Source: Hydractinia symbiolongicarpus | Taxonomy: Eukaryota > Cnidaria > Hydrozoa > Anthoathecata > Hydractiniidae | Reading direction: 5' to 3' | DNA: 64,000 nucleotides | NCBI RefSeq assembly: GCF_029227915.1 | Contig: NC_079876.1 | Span: forward strand, 3,412,001-3,476,000 | In this document: positions 9,671-23,800 of the stretch, one piece after another | Layout: the number at the start of each line of letters is the position of its first letter | Numbering within the stretch: position 1 is the first letter of the stretch | Translations under genes and position numbers: made by a program | The notes under the pieces: generated by a model | The model's input: only the letters and a program-made list of their open reading frames with translations | Databases searched by the model: none | Told to the model about the DNA's origin: nothing

Positions 9671-12107
9671 CGCATGAGACTTGTAGTTTTCAGAAATGTT
9701 TTCATTTTTGATGAGACGCCTAATGAAAGTGGTTTAATCGCCAGCAAACGAAAACCCGCGATTTCCCGTAAATCCCGGGCTTGGCCCGTATAGTCGAATG
9801 TATACAAAGAAAGTACCCTGTGAGTAAACTCATTTCCAAAACGATTTTTTAAATTATTTTTTCACCACTAAAGCCCATGAGACTTGTAGTTTTTAAAAAT
9901 GTTTTCATTTTTGATGAGACGCTGAATAAAAGAACTTTAATCGCCAGCAAACGAAAACCTGCGATTTCCCGTAAATCCCGGACACGGCCCGTATAGTCAA
10001 AAGTATACAAAAAAGTACCATGGGAGGAAACTCATTTCCCGAACGATTTTTTAAATTATTTTTTCACCACTAAAACGCATGAGACTTGTAGTTTTCAGAA
10101 ATGTTTTCATTTTTGATGAGACGCTTAATGAAAGTGGTTTAATCGCCGGCAAACGAAAACCTGCGATTTCCCGTAAATCCCGGGCTTGGCCCGTGTAGTC
10201 GAATGTATACAAAGAAAGTACCCTGTGAGTAAACTCATTTCCAAAAACGATTTTTTAAATTATCTTTTCAACACTAAAACGCATGAGACTTGTAGTTTTC
10301 AAAAATGTTTTCATTTTTGATGAGACGCTGAATAAAAGAAGTTTAATCGCCGGCAAACGAAAACCCGCCATTTCCCGTACACACCGGACTCGGTCCGTAT
10401 AATCAAAAGTATACAAAGAAAGTACCCAGGGAGTAAACTCATTTCCCGAACGATTTTTTAAATTATTTTTTCACCACTAAAACGCATGGGACTTGTAGTT
10501 TTCAAAAATATTTTCATTTTTGATGAGACGCTGAATGAAAGAAAATTAATCGCCAGCAAACGAAAACCTGCGATTTCCCGTAAATCCCGGACTCGGTCCG
10601 TATAGTCAAAAGTATACAAAGAAAGTACCCAGGGTGTAAACTCATTTCCCGAACTATTTTTTAAATTATTATTTCACCACTAAAGCCCATGAGACTTGTA
10701 GTTTTTAAAAATGTTTCCATTTTTGATGAGACGCTGAATAAAAGAAGTTTAATCGCCGGCAAACGAAAACCCGCGACTTCCCGTAAATCCCGGACTCGGC
10801 CCGTATAGTCAAAAGCATACAAAGAAAGTACCCAGGGAGTAAACTCATTTCCCGAACGATTTTTTAATTTATATTTTCACCACTAAAACGCATGAGACTT
10901 GTAGTTTTCAAAAATGTTTTCATTTTTGATGAGACGCTGAATGAAAGAAGTTTAATCTCCGGCAAACGAAAACCTGCGATTTCCCGTAAATCCCGGACTC
11001 GGACCGTATAGTCAAAAGTATACAAAGAAAGTACCCAGGGTGTAAACTCACTTCCCGAACGATTTTTTAAATTATTTTTTCATCACTAAAACGCATGACA
11101 CTTGTAGTTTTTAAAAATGTTTTCATTTTTGATGAGACGCTGAATAAAAGAAGTTTAATCGCCGGCAAACGAAAACCCGCCATTTCCCGTAAACCCCAGA
11201 CTCGGCCCGCATAGTCAAAAGTATACAAAGAAAGTACCCAGGGAGTAAACTCATTTCCCGAACGATTTTATAAATTATTTTTTCACCACTAAAACGCATG
11301 AGACTTGTAGTTTTTAAAAATGTTTTCATTTTTGATGAGACGCTTAATGAAAGTGGTTTAATCGCCGGCAAACGAAAACCTGCGATTTCCCGTAAATCCC
11401 GGGCTTGGCCCGTGTAGTCGAATGTATACAAAGAAAGTACCCTGTGAGTAAACTCATTTCCAAAAACGATTTTTTAAATTATCTTTTCAACACTAAAACG
11501 CATGAGACTTGTAGTTTTCAAAAATGTTTTCATTTTTGATGAGACGCTGAATAAAAGAAGTTTAATCGCCGGCAAACGAAAACCCGCCATTTCCCGTACA
11601 CACCGGACTCGGTCCGTATAATCAAAAGTATACAAAGAAAGTACCCAGGGAGTAAACTCATTTCCCGAACGATTTTTTAAATTATTTTTTCACCACTAAA
11701 ACGCATGGGACTTGTAGTTTTCAAAAATGTTTTCATTTTTGATGAGACGCTGAATGAAAGAAAATTAATCGCCAGCAAACGAAAACCTGCGATTTCCCGT
11801 AAATCCCGGACTCGGCCCGTATAGTCAAAAGTATACAAAGAAAGTACCCAGGGTGTAAACTCATTTCCCGAACTATTTTTTAAATTATTATTTCACCACT
11901 AAAGCCTTTGAGACTTGTAGTTTTTAAAAATGTTTCCATTTTTGATGAGACGCTGAATAAAAGAAGTTTAATCGCCGGCAAACGAAAACCCGCGACTTCC
12001 CGTAAATCCCGGACGCGGCCCGTATAGTCAAAAGCATACAAAGAAAGTACCCAGGGAGTAAACTCATTTCCCGAACGATTTTTTAAATTATTTTTTCACC
12101 ACTAAAA
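9671..12107 (+). repeat. 12-mer HOR, copy 2 (2437 bp)
   Basis: The same twelve types run from A 9671 to F 11905, displaced by exactly 2437 bp from copy 1. By eye the copies differ by only scattered substitutions, such as TACCATGGG near 10016 against TACCCTGGG, AAATATTTTC near 10506, and CCCCAGACT near 11194. Two of these (TACCATGGG and AAATATTTTC) are shared with the next block, so copies 2 and 3 look more closely related to each other than to copy 1. Confidence 0.88.
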
Positions 12108-14745
12108 CGCATGAGACTTGTAGTTTTCAGAAATGTTTTCATTTTTGATGAGACGCCTAATGAAAGTGGTTTAATCGCCAGCAAACGAAAACCCGCGATT
12201 TCCCGTAAATCCCGGGCTTGGCCCGTATAGTCGAATGTATACAAAGAAAGTACCCTGTGAGTAAACTCATTTCCAAAACGATTTTTTAAATTATTTTTTC
12301 ACCACTAAAGCCCATGAGACTTGTAGTTTTTAAAAATGTTTTCATTTTTGATGAGACGCTGAATAAAAGAACTTTAATCGCCAGCAAACGAAAACCTGCG
12401 ATTTCCCGTAAATCCCGGACACGGCCCGTATAGTCAAAAGTATACAAAAAAGTACCATGGGAGGAAACTCATTTCCCGAACGATTTTTTAAATTATTTTT
12501 TCACCACTAAAACGCATGAGACTTGTAGTTTTCAGAAATGTTTTCATTTTTGATGAGACGCTTAATGAAAGTGGTTTAATCGCCGGCAAACGAAAACCTG
12601 CGATTTCCCGTAAATCCCGGGCTTGGCCCGTGTAGTCGAATGTATACAAAGAAAGTACCCTGTGAGTAAACTCATTTCCAAAAACGATTTTTTAAATTAT
12701 CTTTTCAACACTAAAACGCATGAGACTTGTAGTTTTCAAAAATGTTTTCATTTTTGATGAGACGCTGAATAAAAGAAGTTTAATCGCCGGCAAACGAAAA
12801 CCCGCCATTTCCCGTACACACCGGACTCGGTCCGTATAATCAAAAGTATACAAAGAAAGTACCCAGGGAGTAAACTCATTTCCCGAACGATTTTTTAAAT
12901 TATTTTTTCACCACTAAAACGCATGGGACTTGTAGTTTTCAAAAATATTTTCATTTTTGATGAGACGCTGAATGAAAGAAAATTAATCGCCAGCAAACGA
13001 AAACCTGCGATTTCCCGTAAATCCCGGACTCGGTCCGTATAGTCAAAAGTATACAAAGAAAGTACCCAGGGTGTAAACTCATTTCCCGAACTATTTTTTA
13101 AATTATTATTTCACCACTAAAGCCCATGAGACTTGTAGTTTTTAAAAATGTTTCCATTTTTGATGAGACGCTGAATAAAAGAAGTTTAATCGCCGGCAAA
13201 CGAAAACCCACGACTTCCCGTAAATCCCGGACTCGGCCCGTATAGTCAAAAGCATACAAAGAAAGTACCCAGGGAGTAAACTCATTTCCCGAACGATTTT
13301 TTAATTTATATTTTCACCACTAAAACGCATGAGACTTGTAGTTTTCAAAAATGTTTTCATTTTTGATGAGACGCTGAATGAAAGAAGTTTAATCGCTGGC
13401 AAACGAAAACCTGCGATTTCCCGTAAATCCCGGACTCGGACCGTATAGTCAAAAGTATACAAAGAAAGTACCCAGGGTGTAAACTCACTTCCCGAACGAT
13501 TTTTTAAATTATTTTTTCACCACTAAAACCCATGAGACTTGTAGTTTTTAAAAATGTTTTCATTTTTGATGAGACGCTGAATAAAAGATGTTTAATCGCC
13601 GGCAAACGAAAACCCGCCATTTCCCGTAAACCCTGGAGTCGGCCCGTATAATCAAAAGCATACAAAGAAAGTACCCTGTGAGTAAACTCATTTCCAAAAC
13701 GATTTTTTAAATTATTTTTTCACCACTAAAGCCCATGAGACTTGTAGTTTTTAAAAATGTTTTCATTTTTGATGAGACGCTGAATAAAAGAAATTTAATC
13801 GCCAGCAAACGAAAACCTGCGATTTCGGTAAATCCCGGACACGGCCCGTATAGTCAAAAGTATACAAAAAAGTACCCTGGGAGGAAACTCATTTCCCGAA
13901 CGATTTTTTAAATTATTTTTTCACCACTAAAACGCATGAGACTTGTAGTTTTCAGAAATGTTTTCATTTTTGATGAGACGCTTAATGAAAGTGGTTTAAT
14001 CGCCGGCAAACGAAAACCTGCGATTTCCCGTAAATCCCGGGCTTGGCCCGTGTAGTCGAATGTATACAAAGAAAGTACCCTGTGAGTAAACTCATTTCCA
14101 AAAACGATTTTTTAAATTATCTTTTCAACACTAAAACGCATGAGACTTGTAGTTTTCAAAAATGTTTTCATTTTTGATGAGACGCTGAATAAAAGAAGTT
14201 TAATCGCCGGCAAACGAAAACCCGCCATTTCCCGTACACACCGGACTCGGTCCGTATAATCAAAAGTATACAAAGAAAGTACCCAGGGAGTAAACTCATT
14301 TCCCGAACGATTTTTTAAATTATTTTTTCACCACTAAAACGCATGGGACTTGTAGTTTTCAAAAATGTTTTCATTTTTGATGAGACGCTGAATGAAAGAA
14401 AATTAATCGCCAGCAAACGAAAACCTGCGATTTCCCGTATATCCCGGACTCGGCCCGTATAGTCAAAAGTATACAAAGAAAATACCCAGGGTGTAAACTC
14501 ATTTCCCGAACTATTTTTTAAATTATTATTTCACCACTAAAGCCTTTGAGACTTGTAGTTTTTAAAAATGTTTCCATTTTTGATGAGACGCTGAATAAAA
14601 GAAGTTTAATCGCCGGCAAACGAAAACCCGCGACTTCCCGTAAATCCCGGACTCGGCCCGTATAGTCAAAAGCATACAAAGAAAGTACCCAGGGAGTAAA
14701 CTCATTTCCCGAACGATTTTTTAAATTATTTTTTCACCACTAAAA
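12108..14745 (+). repeat. 13-monomer derivative of the 12-mer (2638 bp)
   Basis: The order is A 12108, B, C, D, E, F' 13123, G 13326, L 13529, B 13732, C, D, E and F 14543. After G, the expected H is replaced by L (AGATGTTTAATCG, CCCTGGAGTCGG), whose end changes to A-type (CCCTGTGAGT, CCAAAACG). A B-to-F run follows. B at 13732 is 201 bp because GATTTCGGTAAATCC has lost a base. This fits an exchange that brought an L/A hybrid into the HOR. Confidence 0.8.
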
Positions 14746-16979
14746 CGCATGAGACTTGTAGTTTTCAGAAATGTTTTCATTTTTGATGAGACGCCTAATG
14801 AAAGTGGTTTAATCGCCAGCAAACGAAAACCCGCGATTTCCCGTAAATCCCGGGCTTGGCCCGTATAGTCGAATGTATACAAAGAAAGTACCCTGTGAGT
14901 AAACTCATTTCCAAAACGATTTTTTAAATTATTTTTTCACCACTAAAGCCCATGAGACTTGTAGTTTTTAAAAATGTTTTCATTTTTGATGAGACGCTGA
15001 ATAAAAGAACTTTAATCGCCAGCAAACGAAAACCTGCGATTTCCCGTAAATCCCGGACACGGCCCGTATAGTCAAAAGTATACAAAAAAGTACCCTGGGA
15101 GGAAACTCATTTCCCGAACGATTTTTTAAATTATTTTTTCACCACTAAAACGCATGAGACTTGTAGTTTTCAGAAATGTTTTCATTTTTGATGAGACGCT
15201 TAAAGAAAGTGGTTTAATCGCCGGCAAACGAAAACCTGCGATTTCCCGTAAATCCCGGGCTTGGCCCGTGTAGTCGAATGTATACAAAGAAAGTACCCTG
15301 TGAGTAAACTCACTTCCAAAAACGATTTTTTAAATTATCTTTTCAACACTAAAACGCATGAGACTTGTAGTTTTCAAAAATGTTTTCATTTTTGATGAGA
15401 CGCTGAATGAAAGAAAATTAATCGCCAGCAAACGAAAACCTGCGATTTCCCGTAAATCCCGAACTCGGTCCGTATAGTCAAAAGTATACAAAGAAAGTAC
15501 CCAGGGTGTAAACTCATTTCCCGAACTATTTTTTAAATTATTATTTCACCACTAAAGCCCATGAGACTTGTAGTTTTTAAAAATGTTTCCATTTTTGATG
15601 AGACGCTGAATAAAAGAAGTTTAATCGCCGGCAAACGAAAACCCGCGACTTCCCGTAAATCCCGGACTCGGCCCGTATAGTCAAAAGCATACAAAGAAAG
15701 TACCCAGGGAGTAAACTCATTTCCCGAACGATTTTTTAATTTATATTTTCACCACTAAAACGCATGAGACTTGTAGTTTTCAAAAATGTTTTCATTTTTG
15801 ATGAGACGCTGAATGAAAGAAGTTTAATCTCCGGCAAACGAAAACCTGCGATTTCCCGTAAATCCCGGACTCGGACCGTATAGTCAAAAGTATACAAAGA
15901 AAGTACCCAGGGTGTAAACTCACTTCCCGAACGATTTTTTAAATTATTTTTTCACCACTAAAACGCATGACACTTGTAGTTTTTAAAAATGTTTTCATTT
16001 TTGATGAGACGCTGAATAAAAGAAGTTTAATCGCCGGCAAACGAAAACCCGCCATTTCCCGTAAACCCCGGACTCGGCCCGCATAGTCAAAAGTATACAA
16101 AGAAAGTACCCAGGGAGTAAACTCATTTCCCGAACGATTTTTTAAATTATTTTTTCACCACTAAAACGCATGAGACTTGTAGTTTTTAAAAATGTTTTCA
16201 TTTTTGATGAGACGCTTAATGAAAGTGGTTTAATCGCCGGCAAACGAAAACCTGCGATTTCCCGTAAATCCCGGGCTTGGCCCGTGTAGTCGAATGTATA
16301 CAAAGAAAGTACCCTGTGAGTAAACTCATTTCCAAAAACGATTTTTTAAATTATCTTTTCAACACTAAAACGCATGAGACTTGTAATTTTCAAAAATGTT
16401 TTCATTTTTGATGAGACGCTGAATAAAAGAAGTTTAATCGCCGGCAAACGAAAACCCGCCATTTCCCGTACACACCGGACTCGTTCCGTATAATCAAAAG
16501 TATACAAAGAAAGTACCCAGGGAGTAAACTCATTTCCCGAACGATTTTTTAAATTATTTTTTCACCACTAAAACGCATGGGACTTGTAGTTTTCAAAAAT
16601 GTTTTCATTTTTGATGAGACGCTGAATGAAAGAAAATTAATCGCCAGCAAACGAAAACCTGCGATTTCCCGTAAATCCCGGACTCGGCCCGTATAGTCAA
16701 AAGTATACAAAGAAAGTACCCAGGGTGTAAACTCATTTCCCGAACTATTTTTTAAATTATTATTTCACCACTAAAGCCTTTGAGACTTGTAGTTTTTAAA
16801 AATGTTTCCATTTTTGATGAGACGCTGAATAAAAGAAGTTTAATCGCCGGCAAACGAAAACCCGCGACTTCCCGTAAATCCCGGACGCGGCCCGTATAGT
16901 CAAAAGCATACAAAGAAAGTACCCAGGGAGTAAACTCATTTCCCGAACGATTTTTTAAATTATTTTTTCACCACTAAAA
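14746..16979 (+). repeat. 11-monomer derivative of the 12-mer (2234 bp)
   Basis: The order is A 14746, B, C 15151, D/E hybrid 15355, F' 15558, G, H 15964, C' 16167, D, E and F 16777. One monomer is missing. The monomer at 15355 begins as D (it follows CTTTTCAACAC) and becomes E (AGAAAATTAATCG), so the loss occurred by in-phase exchange between adjacent D and E. H-C' is present as in the two full 12-mers. Confidence 0.82.
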
Positions 16980-17385
16980 CGCATGAGACTTGTAGTTTTC
17001 AGAAATGTTTTCATTTTTGATGAGACGCCTAATGAAAGTGGTTTAATCGCCAGCAAACGAAAACCCGCGATTTCCCGTAAATCCCGGGCTTGGCCCGTAT
17101 AGTCGAATGTATACAAAGAAAGTACCCTGTGAGTAAACTCATTTCCAAAACGATTTTTTAAATTATTTTTTCACCACTAAAACGCATGAGACTTGTAGTT
17201 TTCAAAAATGTTTTCATTTTTGATGAGACGCTGAATGAAAGAAGTTTAATCGCCGGCAAACGAAAACCTGCGATTTCCCGTAAATCCCGGACTCGGACCG
17301 TATAGTCAAAAGTATACAAAGAAAGTACCCAGGGTGTAAACTCACTTCCCGAACGATTTTTTAAATTATTTTTTCACCACTAAAA
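16980..17385 (+). repeat. A-G link between HOR variants
   Basis: The two monomers are A at 16980 and G at 17183. A is followed directly by G rather than by B, so the B-C-D-E-F' run is skipped. G here has TTTAATCGCCGG where the other G copies have TTTAATCTCCGG. L follows at 17386, starting the doubled 17-mer. Confidence 0.7.
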
Positions 17386-20300
17386 CCCATGAGACTTGTA
17401 GTTTTTAAAAATGTTTTCATTTTTGATGAGACGCTGAATAAAAGATGTTTAATCGCCGGCAAACGAAAACCCGCCATTTCCCGTAAACCCTGGAGTCGGC
17501 CCGTATAATCAAAAGCATACAAAGAAAGTACCCTGTGAGTAAACTCATTCCCAAAACGATTTTTTAAATTATTTTTTCACCACTAAAGCCCATGAGACTT
17601 GTAGTTTTTAAAAATGTTTTCATTTTTGATGAGACGCTGAATAAAAGAAATTTAATCGCCAGCAAACGAAAACCTGCGATTTCCGGTAAATCCCGGACAC
17701 GGCCCGTATAGTCAAAAGTATACAAAAAAGTACCCTGGGAGGAAACTCATTTCCCGAACGATTTTTTAAATTATTTTTTCACCACTAAAACGCATGAGAC
17801 TTGTAGTTTTCAGAAATGTTTTCATTTTTGATGAGACGCTTAATGAAAGTGGTTTAATCGCCGGCAAACGAAAACCTGCGATTTCCCGTAAATCCCGGGC
17901 TTGGCCCGTGTAGTCGAATGTATACAAAGAAAGTACCCTGTGAGTAAACTCATTTCCAAAAACGATTTTTTAAATTATCTTTTCAACACTAAAACGCATG
18001 AGACTTGTAGTTTTCAAAAATGTTTTCATTTTTGATGAGACGCTGAATAAAAGAAGTTTAATCGCCGGCAAACGAAAACCCGCCATTTCCCGTACACACC
18101 GGACTCGGTCCGTATAATCAAAAGTATACAAAGAAAGTACCCAGGGAGTAAACTCATTTCCCGAACGATTTTTTAAATTATTTTTTCACCACTAAAACGC
18201 ATGGGACTTGTAGTTTTCAAAAATGTTTTCATTTTTGATGAGACGCTGAATGAAAGAAAATTAATCGCCAGCAAACGAAAACCTGCGATTTCCCGTAAAT
18301 CCCGGACTCGGCCCGTATAGTCAAAAGTATACAAAGAAAATACCCAGGGTGTAAACTCATTTCCCGAACTATTTTTTAAATTATTATTTCACCACTAAAG
18401 CCTTTGAGACTTGTAGTTTTTAAAAATGTTTCCATTTTTGATGAGACGCTGAATAAAAGAAGTTTAATCGCCGGCAAACGAAAACCCGCGACTTCCCGTA
18501 AATCCCGGACTCGGCCCGTATAGTCAAAAGCATACAAAGAAATTACCCAGGGAGTAAACTCATTTCCCGAACGATTTTTTAAATTATTTTTTCACCACTA
18601 AAACGCATGAGACTTGTAGTTTTCAGAAATGTTTTCATTTTTGATGAGACGCCTAATGAAAGTGGTTTAATCGCCAGCAAACGAAAACCCGCGATTTCCC
18701 GTAAATCCCGGGCTTGGCCCGTATAGTCGAATGTATACAAAGAAAGTACCCTGTGAGTAAACTCATTTCCAAAACGATTTTTTAAATTATTTTTTCACCA
18801 CTAAAGCCCATGAGACTTGTAGTTTTTAAAAATGTTTTCATTTTTGATGAGACGCTGAATAAAAGAACTTTAATCCCCAGCAAACGAAAACCTGCGATTT
18901 CCCGTAAATCCCGGACACGGCCCGTATAGTCAAAAGTATACAAAAAAGTACCCTGGGAGGAAACTCATTTCCCGAACGATTTTTTAAATTATTTTTTCAC
19001 CACTAAAACGCATGAGACTTGTAGTTTTCAGAAATGTTTTCATTTTTGATGAGACGCTTAATGAAAGTGGTTTAATCGCCGGCAAACGAAAACCTGCGAT
19101 TTCCCGTAAATCCCGGGCTTGGCCCGTGTAGTCGAATGTATACAAAGAAAGTACCCTGTGAGTAAACTCACTTCCAAAAACGATTTTTTAAATTATCTTT
19201 TCAACACTAAAACGCATGAGACTTGTAGTTTTCAAAAATGTTTTCATTTTTGATGAGACGCTGAATAAAAGAAGTTTAATCGCCGGCAAACGAAAACCCG
19301 CCATTTCCCGTACACACCGGACTCGGTCCGTATAATCAAAAGTATACAAAGAAAGTACCCAGGGAGCAAACTCATTTCCCGAACGATTTTTTAAATTATT
19401 TTTTCACCACTAAAACGCATGGGACTTGTAGTTTTCAAAAATGTTTTCATTCTTGATGAGACGCTGAATGAAAGAAAATTAATCGCCAGCAAACGAAAAC
19501 CTGCGATTTCCCGTAAATCCCGGACTCGGTCCGTATAGTCAAAAGTATACAAAGAAAGTACCCAGGGTGTAAACTCATTTCCCGAACTATTTTTTAAATT
19601 ATTATTTCACCACTAAAGCCCATGAGACTTGTAGTTTTTAAAAATGTTTCCATTTTTGATGAGACGCTGAATAAAAGAAGTTTAATCGCCGGCAAACGAA
19701 AACCCGCGACTTCCCGTAAATCCCGGACTCGGCCCGTATAGTCAAAAGCATACAAAGAAAGTACCCAGGGAGTAAACTCATTTCCCGAACGATTTTTTAA
19801 TTTATATTTTCACCACTAAAACGCATGAGACTTGTAGTTTTCAAAAATGTTTTCATTTTTGATGAGACGCTGAATGAAAGAAGTTTAATCTCCGGCAAAC
19901 GAAAACCTGCGATTTCCCGTAAATCCCGGACTCGGACCGTATAGTCAAAAGTATACAAAGAAAGTACCCAGGGTGTAAACTCACTTCCCGAACGATTTTT
20001 TAAATTATGTTTTCACCACTAAAACGCATGACACTTGTAGTTTTTAAAAATGTTTTCATTTTTGATGAGACGCTGAATAAAAGAAGTTTAATCCCCAGCA
20101 AACGAAAACCTGCGATTTCCCGTAAATCCCGGACACGGCCCGTATAGTCAAAAGTATACAAAAAAGTACCCTGGGAGGAAACTCATTTCCCGAACGATTT
20201 TTTAAATTATTTTTTCACCACTAAAACGCATGAGACTTGTAGTTTTCAGAAATGTTTTCATTTTTGATGAGACGCTTAATGAAAGTGGTTTAATCGCCGG

Positions 20301-20836
20301 CAAACGAAAACCTGCGATTTCCCGTAAATCCCGGGCTTGGCCCGTGTAGTCGAATGTATACAAAGAAAGTACCCTGTGAGTAAACTCACTTCCAAAAACG
20401 ATTTTTTAAATTATCTTTTCAACACTAAAACGCATGAGACTTGTAGTTTTCAAAAATGTTTTCATTTTTGATGAGACGCTGAATAAAAGAAGTTTAATCG
20501 CCGGCAAACGAAAACCCGCCATTTCCCGTACACACCGGACTCGGTCCGTATAATCAAAAGTATACAAAGAAAGTACCCAGGGAGCAAACTCATTTCCCGA
20601 ACGATTTTTTAAATTATTTTTTCACCACTAAAACGCATGGGACTTGTAGTTTTCAAAAATGTTTTCATTTTTGATGAGACGCTGAATGAAAGAAAATTAA
20701 TCGCCAGCAAACGAAAACCTGCGATTTCCCGTAAATCCCGGACTCGGCCCGTATAGTCAAAAGTATACAAAGAAAATACCCAGGGTGTAAACTCATTTCC
20801 CGAACTATTTTTTAAATTATTATTTCACCACTAAAA
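17386..20836 (+). repeat. 17-mer HOR, copy 1 (3451 bp)
   Basis: The order is L 17386, B, C, D, E, F 18401, A, B, C, D, E, F' 19619, G, H/B hybrid 20025, C, D and E 20634. The H/B hybrid starts as H (CATGACACTTG) and continues as B (AATCCCCAGC, GGACACGG). Marks found here and 3451 bp later include AAATTACCCAGG (18540 and 21991) and TTCATTCTTGATG near 19449. The 17-mer is the 12-mer with an extra L-B-C-D-E run and with H-C' changed to H/B-C. Confidence 0.85.
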
Positions 20837-23800
20837 CCCATGAGACTTGTAGTTTTTAAAAATGTTTTCATTTTTGATGAGACGCTGAATAAAAGATGTT
20901 TAATCGCCGGCAAACGAAAACCCGCCATTTCCCGTAAACCCTGGAGTCGGCCCGTATAATCAAAAGCATACAAAGAAAGTACCCTGTGAGTAAACTCATT
21001 TCCAAAACGATTTTTTAAATTATTTTTTCACCACTAAAGCCCATGAGACTTGTAGTTTTTAAAAATGTTTTCATTTTTGATGAGACGCTGAATAAAAGAA
21101 ATTTAATCGCCAGCAAACGAAAACCTGCGATTTCCGGTAAATCCCGGACACGGCCCGTATAGTCAAAAGTATACAAAAAAGTACCCTGGGAGGAAACTCA
21201 TTTCCCGAACGATTTTTTAAATTATTTTTTCACCACTAAAACGCATGAGACTTGTAGTTTTCAGAAATGTTTTCATTTTTGATGAGACGCTTAATGAAAG
21301 TGGTTTAATCGCCGGCAAACGAAAACCTGCGATTTCCCGTAAATCCCGGGCTTGGCCCGTGTAGTCGAATGTATACAAAGAAAGTACCCTGTGAGTAAAC
21401 TCATTTCCAAAAACGATTTTTTAAATTATATTTTCAACACTAAAACGCATGAGACTTGTAGTTTTCAAAAATGTTTTCATTTTTGATGAGACGCTGAATA
21501 AAAGAAGTTTAATCGCCGGCAAACGAAAACCCGCCATTTCCCGTACACACCGGACTCGGTCCGTATAATCAAAAGTATACAAAGAAAGTACCCAGGGAGT
21601 AAACTCATTTCCCGAACGATTTTTTAAATTATTTTTTCACCACTAAAACGCATGGGACTTGTAGTTTTCAAAAATGTTTTCATTTTTGATGAGACGCTGA
21701 ATGAAAGAAAATTAATCGCCAGCAAACGAAAACCTGCGATTTCCCGTAAATCCCGGACTCGGCCCGTATAGTCAAAAGTATACAAAGAAAATACCCAGGG
21801 TGTAAACTCATTTCCCGAACTATTTTTTAAATTATTATTTCACCACTAAAGCCTTTGAGACTTGTAGTTTTTAAAAATGTTTCCATTTTTGATGAGACGC
21901 TGAATAAAAGAAGTTTAATCGCCGGCAAACGAAAACCCGCGACTTCCCGTAAATCCCGGACTCGGCCCGTATAGTCAAAAGCATACAAAGAAATTACCCA
22001 GGGAGTAAACTCATTTCCCGAACGATTTTTTAAATTATTTTTTCACCACTAAAACGCATGAGACTTGTAGTTTTCAGAAATGTTTTCATTTTTGATGAGA
22101 CGCCTAATGAAAGTGGTTTAATCGCCAGCAAACGAAAACCCGCGATTTCCCGTAAATCCCGGGCTTGGCCCGTATAGTCGAATGTATACAAAGAAAGTAC
22201 CCTGTGAGTAAACTCATTTCCAAAACGATTTTTTAAATTATTTTTTCACCACTAAAGCCCATGAGACTTGTAGTTTTTAAAAATGTTTTCATTTTTGATG
22301 AGACGCTGAATAAAAGAACTTTAATCCCCAGCAAACGAAAACCTGCGATTTCCCGTAAATCCCGGACACGGCCCGTATAGTCAAAAGTATACAAAAAAGT
22401 ACCCTGGGAGGAAACTCATTTCCCGAACGATTTTTTAAATTATTTTTTCACCACTAAAACGCATGAGACTTGTAGTTTTCAGAAATGTTTTCATTTTTGA
22501 TGAGACGCTTAATGAAAGTGGTTTAATCGCCGGCAAACGAAAACCTGCGATTTCCCGTAAATCCCGGGCTTGGCCCGTGTAGTCGAATGTATACAAAGAA
22601 AGTACCCTGTGAGTAAACTCACTTCCAAAAACGATTTTTTAAATTATCTTTTCAACACTAAAACGCATGAGACTTGTAGTTTTCAAAAATGTTTTCATTT
22701 TTGATGAGACGCTGAATAAAAGAAGTTTAATCGCCGGCAAACGAAAACCCGCCATTTCCCGTACACACCGGACTCGGTCCGTATAATCAAAAGTATACAA
22801 AGAAAGTACCCAGGGAGCAAACTCATTTCCCGAACGATTTTTTAAATTATTTTTTCACCACTAAAACGCATGGGACTTGTAGTTTTCAAAAATGTTTTCA
22901 TTCTTGATGAGACGCTGAATGAAAGAAAATTAATCGCCAGCAAACGAAAACCTGCGATTTCCCGTAAATCCCGGACTCGGTCCGTATAGTCAAAAGTATA
23001 CAAAGAAAGTACCCAGGGTGTAAACTCATTTCCCGAACTATTTTTTAAATTATTATTTCACCACTAAAGCCCATGAGACTTGTAGTTTTTAAAAATGTTT
23101 CCATTTTTGATGAGACGCTGAATAAAAGAAGTTTAATCGCCGGCAAACGAAAACCCGCGACTTCCCGTAAATCCCGGACTCGGCCCGTATAGTCAAAAGC
23201 ATACAAAGAAAGTACCCAGGGAGTAAACTCATTTCCCGAACGATTTTTTAATTTATATTTTCACCACTAAAACGCATGAGACTTGTAGTTTTCAAAAATG
23301 TTTTCATTTTTGATGAGACGCTGAATGAAAGAAGTTTAATCTCCGGCAAACGAAAACCTGCGATTTCCCGTAAATCCCGGACTCGGACCGTATAGTCAAA
23401 AGTATACAAAGAAAGTACCCAGGGTGTAAACTCACTTCCCGAACGATTTTTTAAATTATGTTTTCACCACTAAAACGCATGACACTTGTAGTTTTTAAAA
23501 ATGTTTTCATTTTTGATGAGACGCTGAATAAAAGAAGTTTAATCCCCAGCAAACGAAAACCTGCGATTTCCCGTAAATCCCGGACACGGCCCGTATAGTC
23601 AAAAGTATACAAAAAAGTACCCTGGGAGGAAACTCATTTCCCGAACGATTTTTTAAATTATTTTTTCACCACTAAAACGCATGAGACTTGTAGTTTTCAG
23701 AAATGTTTTCATTTTTGATGAGACGCTTAATGAAAGTGGTTTAATCGCCGGCAAACGAAAACCTGCGATTTCCCGTAAATCCCGGGCTTGGCCCGTGTAG

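Noticed and set aside
12513-12716. Naming the satellite family or host species
   Set aside because: I do not recognise the monomer. Composition and repeat architecture alone do not separate plant from invertebrate origin.
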